Source of the DNA: an uncultured Mucilaginibacter sp.
GTDB lineage: Bacteria; Bacteroidota; Bacteroidia; Sphingobacteriales; Sphingobacteriaceae
Length of the DNA stretch: 63,113 bases
Direction of reading: 5' to 3'
NCBI RefSeq assembly: GCF_946481715.1
Contig: NZ_CAMLOV010000007.1
Coordinates: 1 to 63,113, forward strand
Position 1 is the stretch's first letter. The number at the start of each line of letters is the position of its first letter. The notes under the pieces were generated by a model. The model worked only from the letters and a program-made list of their open reading frames with translations, made no database searches and had not been told where the DNA came from. A program made the translations under genes and the position numbers. Shown in pieces: positions 1 through 8,650 of this stretch.

Positions 1-1936
1 CCTGGTAAAAGCGAGTAAACAAATAAGGCAACTTCTCAGTAGGGATGCCTTGGCCGGTGTCCCTCACGGTAAGCACAAAAGAAGAAGATGAAGTGTCTAA
101 ATTCTGTTTTAAAAACACTTCCGCCCTTCCGTTATCTGTAAATTTTAGCGCATTAGAAAGTAAGTTGAGCACAATTTGATCCAGCTTACCGCTATCGCCC
201 AAAATCCAAAGTTCAGAGGGCCCGGAAACATATTGCAGCCCTATCCCCTTTTGTATTGCCATTGGCTGGTAAGCGTTTATATGCGCCCTAATCAAAGCCA
301 CCAAGTCAAGTGGTGCCGGCGTTACTATCATTAAACCGCTTTCCAGCTTACTTATGTCTAACAATTGATTAATCAATTGTAGCAACCGGGTGGCATTGTT
401 GAGAATATGGCGCAAATAGCTAACTGCGTTTTCATCAGTTGTTTTAGCCAGCAATTCTTTTGCGGGATTTATAATAAGTGTAAGCGGTGTTTTAAATTCA
501 TGGGTGATATTTGTAAAAAACCGCGATTTAACAATGTCCGTTTCTTTTAGGCGGTCGGCCTTTTCACTTAGTTCTGCAGTGCGTAATTGTACCAGCGACT
601 CCAGCCGTTTAGCTTCTTCGGCTATAAGGGCAATTTTCTCGGCTTTCCGGGCAAGGGCCTGCTCCGAAAGGTCCTCAACTTCAGCAAGTTTAATTGTAAG
701 GCGCTGATTAGTGCGCGCAAAGTCCAGGGCCAGGTAAAGGGACAAGCAAAACGGTAAAATCAAATTACCTGCGCTCATCACAAAAATCCGCATCGCGTTA
801 AGTTCGTATCGCCAAATGAGAAATACATCAGCCCAAGCAAAAAAGTAAACAGCCGTTACAGCCACAACACCCAAAACAATCAGCCATACATCTTTCTGCT
901 TCTTTTTAATTAAACGCACAGCAGACCAAAAACTATCTATTGTAAAGCCGAAAAAAACCAGGGAGAAATAGTCATTGGAAGGATGGAACGGGAAGTATAT
1001 AAAGGTTACCAGGTAATAACCCAGATAATAAAGAGTTACAACACCCAAAAAGGTCAGCCGCAAGCGAGGAATTCTCCCGTAATCTAACGCATAAAGTAGA
1101 GTTGTGCCAAAACACATCAGCAATACTTTACACAAAGAAGTCACCAAATCGGCGTAATATTGAATGAATGGAGATGATGTATGATAGTATAAATAAACAC
1201 CAAAGCTATTTATCCCAACCAATAGTACAAAAATGGCATAATTTAGGTTCAGTTTGCGGGTTGGGTAAAATGCAAACAGCAAGAGATGCAATAAGCCCAG
1301 GATGATTTCTGCAGCGGCAAATATTGGCACAAAGTTAAATAGAAGGTCATTTCTTTCAATTCGTGTTGATTTTAGCTGATAATCCCCTATCCATACCTGA
1401 AATCCAAGGAATTCCGGGTAAACGCCAAAAAAATTTGAATAGTGTATGGTGATAAGGTGAGGCTTAGTATCGTCAAACCAAATGGGTATCAATCCTCTTG
1501 GTGCCCTTACAGCTTCCATTTGCGCTGCAGAACTGCCCACCGTTCCGTAGCCTCCAATGGGCTTACCGTCAATAAATAACTCGGACGCCCCATCGTGATT
1601 TATGCGAAAAGCCAGTTTCTTGTTCACCAAACCTGCACCAGCCTTCACCCAAAGCCCAAACCAGCCAACTCCTTGCCAGCCTTTTGGCACCTCCGATTTG
1701 CCAAACCCTGTGTGCCGAAGAGTATCCCAACCTAACGTGCTCAAAACCGGGTGCCGACTTGCCATGCCTTCATCGGGGTGAAAATACCATACAGAATCTA
1801 TCAGGGTTACCTCGTGTAAGGTATTGTAATCGCGCACGTTTATTTCATAAACACGCGGTTGCGCGTATGCACAAGAAGTAGAAAATGCCAACAGGCAAGT
1901 TATCACCCCCAGCCAAAATTTCTTTTTCCTAAACAT
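1..1936 (-). CDS. 7TMR-DISM sensor histidine kinase, partial (C-terminus beyond window)
   Basis: Membrane sensor kinase, cut by the left edge of the window. The start is the ATG at 1936 and is followed by a signal peptide ending near CAYAQ. An extracellular domain of about 170 residues of the 7TMR-DISM type follows, then a long multi-pass membrane region, a coiled linker, and a HisKA domain with the H-box FFTNITHEFKTPLTLI. The phospho-acceptor His is residue 479 (codon 500-502). The ATPase domain is seen up to the G2-type motif DTGQGIP and the following ELP-x-LF-RFYQ box at the very edge. 7TMR-DISM kinases sense extracellular ligands, often carbohydrates. Whether a receiver or AraC domain follows cannot be seen. 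It is the only gene in its unit here and is divergent from the NHL lipoprotein at 2278. Confidence 0.9.
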   Translation of the reverse strand, partial: MFRKKKFWLGVITCLLAFSTSCAYAQPRVYEINVRDYNTLHEVTLIDSVWYFHPDEGMASRHPVLSTLGWDTLRHTGFGKSEVPKGWQGVGWFGLWVKAGAGLVNKKLAFRINHDGASELFIDGKPIGGYGTVGSSAAQMEAVRAPRGLIPIWFDDTKPHLITIHYSNFFGVYPEFLGFQVWIGDYQLKSTRIERNDLLFNFVPIFAAAEIILGLLHLLLFAFYPTRKLNLNYAIFVLLVGINSFGVYLYYHTSSPFIQYYADLVTSLCKVLLMCFGTTLLYALDYGRIPRLRLTFLGVVTLYYLGYYLVTFIYFPFHPSNDYFSLVFFGFTIDSFWSAVRLIKKKQKDVWLIVLGVVAVTAVYFFAWADVFLIWRYELNAMRIFVMSAGNLILPFCLSLYLALDFARTNQRLTIKLAEVEDLSEQALARKAEKIALIAEEAKRLESLVQLRTAELSEKADRLKETDIVKSRFFTNITHEFKTPLTLIINPAKELLAKTTDENAVSYLRHILNNATRLLQLINQLLDISKLESGLMIVTPAPLDLVALIRAHINAYQPMAIQKGIGLQYVSGPSELWILGDSGKLDQIVLNLLSNALKFTDNGRAEVFLKQNLDTSSSSFVLTVRDTGQGIPTEKLPYLFTRFYQ

Positions 1937-2277
1937 AAAATGGCCGGATGGATCTTTTGTTATACAGACGTTGTAAAAGTAATGGTTTTACTATTAATCT
2001 ATGAAAAGAACGTACTCGCAATTGTTGTAATCTAACATAATTGTTGCAATCTAATTTAAAGGCGTCACTTTAGCCATGCGGCGCTATCTGCTTCACTTCA
2101 TGGCAGATCGACCTATTAAACACCTGCGAAAATATGAGCATTTTTCACATAATATGGTCAATCATATCAACCACTGCCGGTATAGTTATAACTATATATA
2201 ACTTTAAATCGCCGCCAATAAATCACCCAACATTGTTGATAAAAAAGATATAAAAGGCATCCTATTAAAAGATTTCC
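1937..2277. promoter_or_regulatory. Divergent intergenic region with a 15-bp near-perfect direct repeat
   Basis: Gap between the sensor kinase and the first NHL lipoprotein gene. It contains attgttgtaatctaa at 2021-2035 and attgttgcaatctaa at 2040-2054, 14 of 15 identical with a 19-bp period, which is close to two helical turns. This arrangement is typical of tandem operator half-sites, but the binding protein is unknown. No ORF worth naming is present. Confidence 0.4.
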
Positions 2278-3327
2278 ATGAAAAAAGAATACTTAAAAAA
2301 CATCGCCGTGTTAATAGTTTCGGGGCTGTTTATAAACTTACAAAGCTGTAAAAAAGAGGCCCCTTTTTATTCAGATGACACTACTCCAACAGTAACTGCT
2401 GTTACTCCTATTACTTCCAACGAAGTTTCCTCTGCTGCAATTTCACCGCTATATGTGTCAACAACGGTGTACGGCATAGATAAAATACCACAGCCTACCC
2501 GAATTTGCTCTGCTCCTAACGGCACAATGTACATTACTTCGCAAAACCAGGGCAAAGTATATAAAGTATTAAAAAATGGCACGGTAAGCACGGCGGTTTC
2601 CGGTTTACGGAGTCCCTACGGTATTAAAGCAGCAAAAAACGGAGATATCTATGTTGCGGTGGCGGGCGAAGACCGAATCATAAAAATTAAACCTTCTGGT
2701 TTTGTAAGTGATGTTAAAGTCAGCATTGGGCTTTATATACCACAGGATCTGGCAATTGCAGATGATGGAACCTTATTTATTGCCGATACCTACAATAGGC
2801 GGATTGTTAAAGTTTCGCCTAATAACGAATGCAGTATCCTTGCTGGTAAAACGGGCTTATTCGGAATTAAGGATGGCCTTGGCTCGAGCGCTCATTTTAG
2901 CTATTTAAGCAGCATACGTTTAGCAGCCGACGGTTTTTTATGGGTTATAGATGGTGATGGTATTAAAAGAAACGGCCATACCATCAGGCGTATTACGCAA
3001 AAGGGGCAGGTTAATACCTACTTTTTTCAAAAAGATCAACGCTATGATATACTGGATATTGCAGTGAAGAAACTCGACAAAAATCTCAATCCATCGGCTA
3101 TCGAAAACCTTTTCCTGGTTTATCAAAACAACAGGGTTACGCAATTGGGCACCAACGGAGTAGAGGCGGAACTTTCTCCATTTACCGATGTCGGTTTTGC
3201 AGGAGGTTTATTGGGAAAAGATGCGCGCTTTGCTATGCCGACCGGAATTTCCTTTAATGGAGACGATATCTATATTGTCGATTCACATAATCACGCGCTA
3301 AGAAGTATATCTAAAAGCCAGCAATAA
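2278..3327 (+). CDS. NHL-repeat beta-propeller lipoprotein (subfamily A)
   Basis: Predicted outer-membrane or periplasmic lipoprotein of 349 residues. The N-terminus has a hydrophobic segment ending in the lipobox LQSC followed by KK, the usual Bacteroidota pattern. The rest is NHL-type propeller blades, with repeated strings such as DGTLFIADTYNRRIVKVSP and a final VDSHNHALRSI blade. It shares blocks with the proteins at 4962 and 12969 (AHFSY-x-x-x-IRLA-x-DGFLWVIDGDG with the latter), so these three form one subfamily. NHL propellers are binding platforms for proteins or glycans; no catalytic residues are apparent and the ligand is unknown. A good terminator follows. Confidence 0.88.
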   Translation: MKKEYLKNIAVLIVSGLFINLQSCKKEAPFYSDDTTPTVTAVTPITSNEVSSAAISPLYVSTTVYGIDKIPQPTRICSAPNGTMYITSQNQGKVYKVLKNGTVSTAVSGLRSPYGIKAAKNGDIYVAVAGEDRIIKIKPSGFVSDVKVSIGLYIPQDLAIADDGTLFIADTYNRRIVKVSPNNECSILAGKTGLFGIKDGLGSSAHFSYLSSIRLAADGFLWVIDGDGIKRNGHTIRRITQKGQVNTYFFQKDQRYDILDIAVKKLDKNLNPSAIENLFLVYQNNRVTQLGTNGVEAELSPFTDVGFAGGLLGKDARFAMPTGISFNGDDIYIVDSHNHALRSISKSQQ

Positions 3328-3336
3328 TATAAAACA

Positions 3337-3380
3337 AAAATCCCGGGATTAATAAAAGTGTGCCGGGATTTTCGTTTTTT
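3337..3380 (+). terminator. Rho-independent terminator after the first NHL lipoprotein
   Basis: Inverted repeat aaaatcccgg (3337-3346) / ccgggatttt (3363-3372), followed by cgtttttt. It lies just after the stop at 3327. Confidence 0.8.
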
Positions 3381-3429
3381 GAGGGATGGAAGTAATAGTT
3401 GCTAAATGCTAATCGCATTTAAATAGGTG

Positions 3430-3621
3430 CTATTCATTACTCGCCTTGTGAAATCTGTTTAAGCATTTATAGCATATATATTTACGAATGGGCAATAAGG
3501 GCCCGCATAGCTTAAATAGGAAATTACGGCTTACGCGGGCAACATCTGTACTGTTGCATTTAGGGCAGCATACTGATGCTGTAACATGCTGTTTGTTTGT
3601 AGATTGCAATGCTGTATACAT
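3430..3621 (-). CDS. Small zinc-ribbon protein
   Basis: A 63-residue protein on the strand opposite its neighbours. It has two Cys-x2-Cys knuckles, CPKC near residue 20 and CYKC near residue 54, separated by about 30 residues, which is a treble-clef or zinc-ribbon arrangement. It also has basic residues and a central hydrophobic stretch (FLFKLCGPLLPIRKYIC). Similar tiny zinc-ribbon proteins are common in Sphingobacteriaceae, and their function is not known to me. It could bind nucleic acid or protein. The intact knuckles in a very short ORF are the reason to treat it as a real gene. Confidence 0.6.
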   Translation of the reverse strand: MYTALQSTNKQHVTASVCCPKCNSTDVARVSRNFLFKLCGPLLPIRKYICYKCLNRFHKASNE

Positions 3622-3875
3622 AAGTTGTTATGAGTTGAATAAAATTACAGCTCGAAAAATTAAAACCACCACCAATTTTTAAGACGTGCCCATAATGTGA
3701 ATTTTTGTGAATTTTTGAAGCCGACCTGTGAATGGCGCCCGTGGTACGCTTTATTTTGCGAAGTCATAGAAAATTCTCAGCCTATAATCACACGTAAGTT
3801 GTACCCTAAAATGAGTAAGCAATACTATGATAAGATAATTGCATTAAATTAAATTTACTTAACCAATAAATAAAT

Positions 3876-4922
3876 ATGAAAAGTAAATTAACTATCGCAG
3901 CAGTGCTTCTCACAGCAGCTTACTTCACCGGCTGCAAAAAAGACGCGGCTATTAAAAACAAATTAGTTGAAGACAGAAATGATTTATCGTTAACGGTTAT
4001 GGCTGCATCCGGAGTGCCAGTCAATTCTGTAATCACCGTTGCGGGGCGCCCTTACAAATCAGGGGCCACACTTGTAAATGGAACAGCTGAGAATGCGCGG
4101 TTTAATAACCCATTTGGCATGCAATTGATGGATGATGGGACTATATATGTTGCCGATACCGATAACGATATTATCCGCAAAGTGAGCCCAACCGGTAACG
4201 TATCTTCTTTTGGAGTACCGAACCATGATTTAACCAATCCTGTGTTTTGGCTGCATTCGCCAATTTATGTTGGTGTCGATGATAATAGACTAGTTTACAC
4301 TATCGATGACAATTACTCTGAGCCAAAAACCCGGGTACTCATTTATACGCCTGAGGGTGCGCTGCTTGGCGGATATGGCAGTCAATTCTATGATCAAAGG
4401 GACATGGTTAAAGACCCCTACGCCAATGCTTTTTGGTCGATTTCGGGCAACACAATACAAAAAGTTACCGCTAAAAAATCCAACTATTCTTTCAACTATG
4501 AGCCAATTGTATTCACCAATAAGTTTTTACCTGACGAGCCAGGCTATTACACCTATCCTGCACTGTTCCCCGGATATAATGGCGTAATTTATTTTGCGTA
4601 CAAAGGCAAGCTTTATAAACACGCTAAGGATAATACCGGGTCGGTTATCTTTCCCGATCTGACATTTAACAACATCACCTGCATTGCAGCCAATAAAGAT
4701 AGCAGGACCTTATACATTGCTGATGGCGGTTACATCAAACGCATCGACAGCGGCAAACTCAGCATAATTGCCGGCCCTAACATTACTTATACTGATAGCC
4801 GGGACGGCGTAGGCTCCAAGGCCGATGTAAACGCACAATACCTCGCATTAAGCAAAGACGAAAGTACACTCTACTTTTCTGATGCAAGGGCTGATGCTAT
4901 CCGAAAGATTATTTTAAAATAA
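3876..4922 (+). CDS. NHL-repeat beta-propeller lipoprotein (subfamily B)
   Basis: 348-residue predicted lipoprotein with lipobox YFTGC followed by KKD. The propeller begins with a blade typed TVAGRPY...NGTAENARFNNPFG and a VADTDNDIIRKVSP string. It ends with DGVGSKADVNAQYLALSK and LYFSDARADAIRKI. This head and tail are shared with the proteins at 51388, 55864 and 57594, which I call subfamily B. In the middle the blades are irregular and contain an EKDPY/KDPYAN string also seen in the paralogues. It is separated by only 39 bp from the next lipoprotein and is probably co-transcribed with it. The role is unknown; surface binding is inferred from the fold. Confidence 0.87.
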   Translation: MKSKLTIAAVLLTAAYFTGCKKDAAIKNKLVEDRNDLSLTVMAASGVPVNSVITVAGRPYKSGATLVNGTAENARFNNPFGMQLMDDGTIYVADTDNDIIRKVSPTGNVSSFGVPNHDLTNPVFWLHSPIYVGVDDNRLVYTIDDNYSEPKTRVLIYTPEGALLGGYGSQFYDQRDMVKDPYANAFWSISGNTIQKVTAKKSNYSFNYEPIVFTNKFLPDEPGYYTYPALFPGYNGVIYFAYKGKLYKHAKDNTGSVIFPDLTFNNITCIAANKDSRTLYIADGGYIKRIDSGKLSIIAGPNITYTDSRDGVGSKADVNAQYLALSKDESTLYFSDARADAIRKIILK

Positions 4923-4961
4923 CTGTCCTCTACTCCTTTATTTATCATTAAGTCAACTACT

Positions 4962-6044
4962 ATGAAAACAAATACTAAGTCGGCGTTAAGCATCGCCGTG
5001 CCCATTATGGTTTGCATTTCCCTTGCGGGTTGCAAAAAGGATATCTTGCTGCCGGAGAAAAACCCCAATATGCTTGCATTGCAGGTAACCGGTACGCCAG
5101 TTGCAGGTGATGCCTATACCGTAAGCACACTGGTATCAGGGTTAGGTACCGATGGGCTTTTAAAGATACAAAGCCCATATCGAATTTGCAGTGCTACCGA
5201 CGGAACCCTATATATTACAGCGCCTAATAGCTTTGGAGCCATATACAAAATAAAGCCGGATGGAAATCTCTCAAAGCTCGCAAACATTCACCAATCTTAT
5301 GGAATTAAAGCGGGCGAAAACGGAACGGTATACGTAACCAGAATTATAGAAACCCAGAGCCCGCCAACCAGCACTGGCAGCGTGGTTAAACTTGATAAAA
5401 ATAACGTGGCCACTACCATACCCGTAAGCATCCCGCTAACCTCGCCGCTCGACCTGGCGATTGCGCCCGACAGCACCATTTATATTGCTGATGAATTTAA
5501 GCGCTGCATCATCAAACTAACCAAACAAGGCGTAGCAAGCGTGTTTGCCGGCAAAAGCGGCGAAATGGGTTTGGTTGACGGACAAGGTGGGAATGCGCGT
5601 TTCAGTTATCCGTTTGCTATACGCTACGCTAACGATGGCACACTTTGGGTTTTGGATGGCAACGGAACAGACAAAGGCTCACAAACCATCCGAAAAATAA
5701 CCCTCGACGGAAGAGTTACTACATTTTTTAAATTCAAACCTGAAGACAACAGCTATATCAACTCGATGGCCGTAACCAAGCGCGACAAAGACTTCAACAT
5801 ATCGCCCTACGAAAATGCCTTTATGTTTATTACATCCAACAATGGCAGACAGCAAAACCAGTTAGTACACCTCAGTTACGATAAAATATTAACCCCTATA
5901 ACAGGTTTACGGCCCGATGGTTTTAGGGATGGTAATGCAGGGCAAGCAGCATTCTTTAGCCCTACCGGACTCACCGTAAACCCAAATGGGATTTTTGTTG
6001 CAGACTTGGGTAACAATGCGATCAGGAAAATCGTGAAAAGATAG
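4962..6044 (+). CDS. NHL-repeat beta-propeller lipoprotein (subfamily A)
   Basis: 360-residue predicted lipoprotein with lipobox SLAGC followed by KKD. It has propeller repeats such as SPYRICSATDGTLYITAPN, DLAIAPDSTIYIADEF and a last blade FVADLGNNAIRKIVK. It aligns along its whole length with 2278 and 12969, including the glycine-rich kink FAGKSGEMGLVDGQGG and a LWVLDGNG blade. It probably forms an operon with 3876. The ligand is unknown. Confidence 0.87.
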   Translation: MKTNTKSALSIAVPIMVCISLAGCKKDILLPEKNPNMLALQVTGTPVAGDAYTVSTLVSGLGTDGLLKIQSPYRICSATDGTLYITAPNSFGAIYKIKPDGNLSKLANIHQSYGIKAGENGTVYVTRIIETQSPPTSTGSVVKLDKNNVATTIPVSIPLTSPLDLAIAPDSTIYIADEFKRCIIKLTKQGVASVFAGKSGEMGLVDGQGGNARFSYPFAIRYANDGTLWVLDGNGTDKGSQTIRKITLDGRVTTFFKFKPEDNSYINSMAVTKRDKDFNISPYENAFMFITSNNGRQQNQLVHLSYDKILTPITGLRPDGFRDGNAGQAAFFSPTGLTVNPNGIFVADLGNNAIRKIVKR

Positions 6045-6067
6045 TTAATTGCTAAAGCAAATAATTA

Positions 6068-6092
6068 AAACCGTCGGCTACATCAGCGGTTT
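6068..6092 (+). terminator. Weak hairpin terminator after NHL lipoprotein pair
   Basis: aaaccg (6068-6073) / cggttt (6087-6092), a six-base stem shortly after the stop at 6044. The following T-run is poor, so this is tentative. Confidence 0.35.
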
Positions 6093-6208
6093 CAATTATA
6101 ATTATTAATCTCTTTCTTGTGTCAAACCAGCATCCGAAATTTTCGACAATCTCCTGTTGGTCATAATATCGTTAAAAGCACCAACGCTGCGTTCGGTGAG
6201 AATGTTCT

Positions 6209-6499
6209 TTATTTTATTATTTGTTGCTGCAATGTTCCTTTGCCAAACACATTCTCATATGCTTCTATGCACTTCGTCTTGATGGAATCAGGGAGGTCGG
6301 AGTTATCTGTAAATTTGAAAAATAAATGGTCGAAGCCCGTATAATCTATAACAACATGATTAGAGATAAGATCGTCTAAATTATGATTACCATCACTTAG
6401 ACGTGACTTAAACCACCACCAATTCTCATTTTGAATAATTTCTAATTCATCTATAAAATTAGATACTTGACTTATAAATTGTTGTCCGGGATATATCAT
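6209..6499 (-). CDS. Hypothetical protein, 96 residues
   Basis: Soluble, acidic protein with several aromatics (NENWWWF near residue 26, YTGFDHLFFKF near 53) and no signal peptide or membrane segment. I do not recognise the family. The composition looks like a genuine folded small protein rather than a shadow, and nothing on the other strand competes for the region. It stands alone and points away from the NHL operon. It could be an orphan immunity-like or accessory protein; no function can be assigned. Confidence 0.5.
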   Translation of the reverse strand: MIYPGQQFISQVSNFIDELEIIQNENWWWFKSRLSDGNHNLDDLISNHVVIDYTGFDHLFFKFTDNSDLPDSIKTKCIEAYENVFGKGTLQQQIIK

Positions 6500-6803
6500 A
6501 GCGGTATATTTTCAGATATCAATGCCAACATAATGCCACCAGATGGTTATTCTGGCAGTTGTGCTTATTTCGGGGCGCGCTCGGGGGGCAATACGAAAAT
6601 ATCACGAAAGTGGCTCAAGTTTGAGTGCCTACACAAGCCATTTTTTTTACGCCATCTCGATGACAATAATTTAACCTACAGTTTAGCGTTTTTCAATAAT
6701 AATTCCTTAATTTAACCAGCAATAAGAAAATTAACTTTTTTAAGGCCTGCAAAAGATTAGTGGTTTCGCAAGGCCAATCATATTTTATAGATCCATTCAA
6801 TTT
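6500..6803. other. Intergenic region without recognised gene
   Basis: Divergent gap between the orphan gene at 6209-6499 and the plus-strand gene at 6804. It carries a short imperfect inverted repeat around 6743-6776 (ggcctgc ... gcaaggcc). An 82-codon ORF from 6467 has no protein-like composition. Presumably it holds the promoters for the two flanking genes. Confidence 0.3.
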
Positions 6804-7157
6804 TTGAAAGAAATGATTAGAAGCAGTCAAGAGATCATAGAGGCAGTTAGATTGTTAAAGAACAATTTGGAAACTTGCCAGCCTGTTAGCGCGTTGGGTG
6901 TTGATAACCTTAAGCAAATAACGATCATGATAGAGGTTATTTCTATAGGCTGCACCCAAAGTTGGATAGATAACAAGTACCTAACATTCCCACAAAACAT
7001 GCGGGAAAAACTGGATAATACGGAGTGGAGAACTGCAACTGACGCCAGGGAATGGCTTGATGGCCAATTTGATATTGACGATTTGCTATACCCGGATGCT
7101 ATGCCGCAAAAAGGTTGGGCTACTGTTCTGCCCGGGGTAAGCATCAGGAAACAATAG
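6804..7157 (+). CDS. Uncharacterised small protein, paralogue of the gene at 50865
   Basis: A 117-residue soluble protein with no signal peptide. It aligns end to end with the 118-residue product at 50865: the N-terminal helix (LKNNLETC versus LERNLNTC), a middle segment (QSWIDNKYLTF versus SKVWINSTYLSI) and a strongly conserved block ATDAREWLDGQFDIDDLLY versus AMDAREWLESKFEIEELLF. I do not know a named family for this. It precedes the HTH-receiver gene by 52 bp on the same strand, so the two may be one operon and it could be a regulatory partner. An alternative start at 6813 matches the paralogue's second Met better. Confidence 0.65.
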   Translation: MKEMIRSSQEIIEAVRLLKNNLETCQPVSALGVDNLKQITIMIEVISIGCTQSWIDNKYLTFPQNMREKLDNTEWRTATDAREWLDGQFDIDDLLYPDAMPQKGWATVLPGVSIRKQ

Positions 7158-7209
7158 CAAGTATGTAGTAATATGAGAATTTGGAGACCTTGACTAAAGT
7201 TTAAACAAA

Positions 7210-7815
7210 ATGGATAAACACTACGGACACATAGTCGCCAATATTTTGGCAAAAAATGGCTATCTTATAGGTGATATTGCCAGGAAACTGATGGTGAATA
7301 CGAGAACAGTGCACAACTGGCTTCAAACCAAAAACCTGAATGTAACGGTGATATCAAGTATAGGGAACGCAATTGATTACGATTTCAGGTCGCAATTGCC
7401 AGAGGTGTTTGTAAATAAGAGGCCATCAAAAATATTTATTGTAGATGATGCGGAACTTGATAGCGTTATTGTTAAAATAGGACTAAAACAAGTTCTTGGG
7501 AACCTTGACATTGAAGTGTTTAATAACGGCGACGCGGCCATTAATAAGCTGTTAGAGATCAGCATCAACGATACATCATTGTTCCCTGATTATATATTTC
7601 TCGACTTAAATATGCCGATCATGGGCGGATGGGAGTTTTTAGACGCCTATCATCAACTTGATATTGACCCACAAAATAAAATTCGAATCTTTATACTATC
7701 CTCGTCGATATCCCGTAGCGATGTATTACGTTCTATTTCAAACCCTTTGATATCCACCTTTTTGTCGAAGCCAATAGAGTTGAAAACTATCCGTTCTATT
7801 TTCTGCGAAGCCTAA
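7210..7815 (+). CDS. Helix-turn-helix protein fused to a response-regulator receiver domain
   Basis: 201-residue protein. Residues 1-70 are the HTH module seen in four other proteins here (start MDKHYGHIV, HTH about 15-42 with VNTRTVHNWLQT, then DYDF and LPEVF). Residues 73-201 are a CheY-like receiver domain with acidic pocket D79-D80, phospho-acceptor D132 in FLDLNMP, a Ser/Thr switch position near S164 and the conserved Lys at 187 in LSKPI. In the paralogues this second half is instead a short charged linker and a conserved C-terminal helix. This N-terminal DNA-binding, C-terminal receiver order is the reverse of OmpR and NarL proteins. No cognate kinase gene is adjacent on the same strand; the kinase at 8651 is convergent. 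Confidence 0.8.
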   Translation: MDKHYGHIVANILAKNGYLIGDIARKLMVNTRTVHNWLQTKNLNVTVISSIGNAIDYDFRSQLPEVFVNKRPSKIFIVDDAELDSVIVKIGLKQVLGNLDIEVFNNGDAAINKLLEISINDTSLFPDYIFLDLNMPIMGGWEFLDAYHQLDIDPQNKIRIFILSSSISRSDVLRSISNPLISTFLSKPIELKTIRSIFCEA

Positions 7816-7852
7816 ACCACAACTTTTATTTGGTGTCGGGTTATTGTCTTGT

Positions 7853-8503
7853 TTAGTTTATTATCCCGTTTATAATAGCAAACCGAACTAAAGCTGCTGT
7901 GTTTCGCGCACCTGTTTTGTCAATAAGGCTTTGCCTATAACCCTCAATCGTTCTTTTACCAGAAAATAACTTATCTGCTATTTCCTGGTTGGTGTATCCC
8001 TCGGCTATTAAACCCAGCACTTCTACCTCTTTCTCCGACAATACCAGCCCATCCCTTGATACCGAACTTATGCGATCGGGTACGGTTAACATCCTGGCTA
8101 AAAACTTGGTAGTTAATTGGGAAGAAAGGTATTGATTATTTTTTGCCACATGTTTTATAGCGAATATTAATTCATCGGCGCTGATGCTTTTTAACAGGTA
8201 ACCTGCCGCACCCGCCCTAAATGCTTTTGTAAAATATTGCTCATTATCATGTGCGCTTAGTACAATTGCTTTTACTTCAGGGTGGCTGACCTTCAAACTG
8301 TCTAATAGATCCAACCCTCCCATCCCTTGCATACTAAGGTCTGTAAGCACAATATTGGCCACAACTCCCTGATTGAGCAACGCTAATACGCCATTGCCGT
8401 CTTCAGCCTCACCCACTATCTTACAGGAAGTTTCTCTGTCTAATAAAGCTTTAATTCCATTCCTAACAATATTGTGGTCGTCCGCAAGAATTATAGTAGT
8501 CAA
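7853..8503 (-). CDS. NarL/FixJ-family response regulator
   Basis: 216-residue two-component regulator. The receiver domain (about 1-120) has acidic residues D8-D9, phospho-acceptor D55 in VLTDLSMQG and conserved Lys in LLKSISADEL. The LuxR-type HTH (about 150-210) contains LSEKEVEVLGLIAEGYTNQ. It lies 147 bp downstream of the kinase at 8651 on the same strand and is almost certainly its partner. The target genes are unknown; the adjacent glycosidase and propeller genes are plausible. Confidence 0.93.
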   Translation of the reverse strand: MTTIILADDHNIVRNGIKALLDRETSCKIVGEAEDGNGVLALLNQGVVANIVLTDLSMQGMGGLDLLDSLKVSHPEVKAIVLSAHDNEQYFTKAFRAGAAGYLLKSISADELIFAIKHVAKNNQYLSSQLTTKFLARMLTVPDRISSVSRDGLVLSEKEVEVLGLIAEGYTNQEIADKLFSGKRTIEGYRQSLIDKTGARNTAALVRFAIINGIIN

Positions 8504-8650
8504 AATAAGTAGATGTTATAGTAGTCAAAGTAAGAAGATGTCATTAAATTATAGTATTAGTGAAGATTGGAAATAAGGAAATCACATTAACAATAATTTT
8601 AAAAAATTGATTATTTTGTTATAGAGTAACTTTTAAATTACAATTCTAAA

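Noticed and set aside
6467..6715. 82-codon plus-strand frame
   Set aside because: No protein-like composition, and it overlaps the start of the better minus-strand gene.
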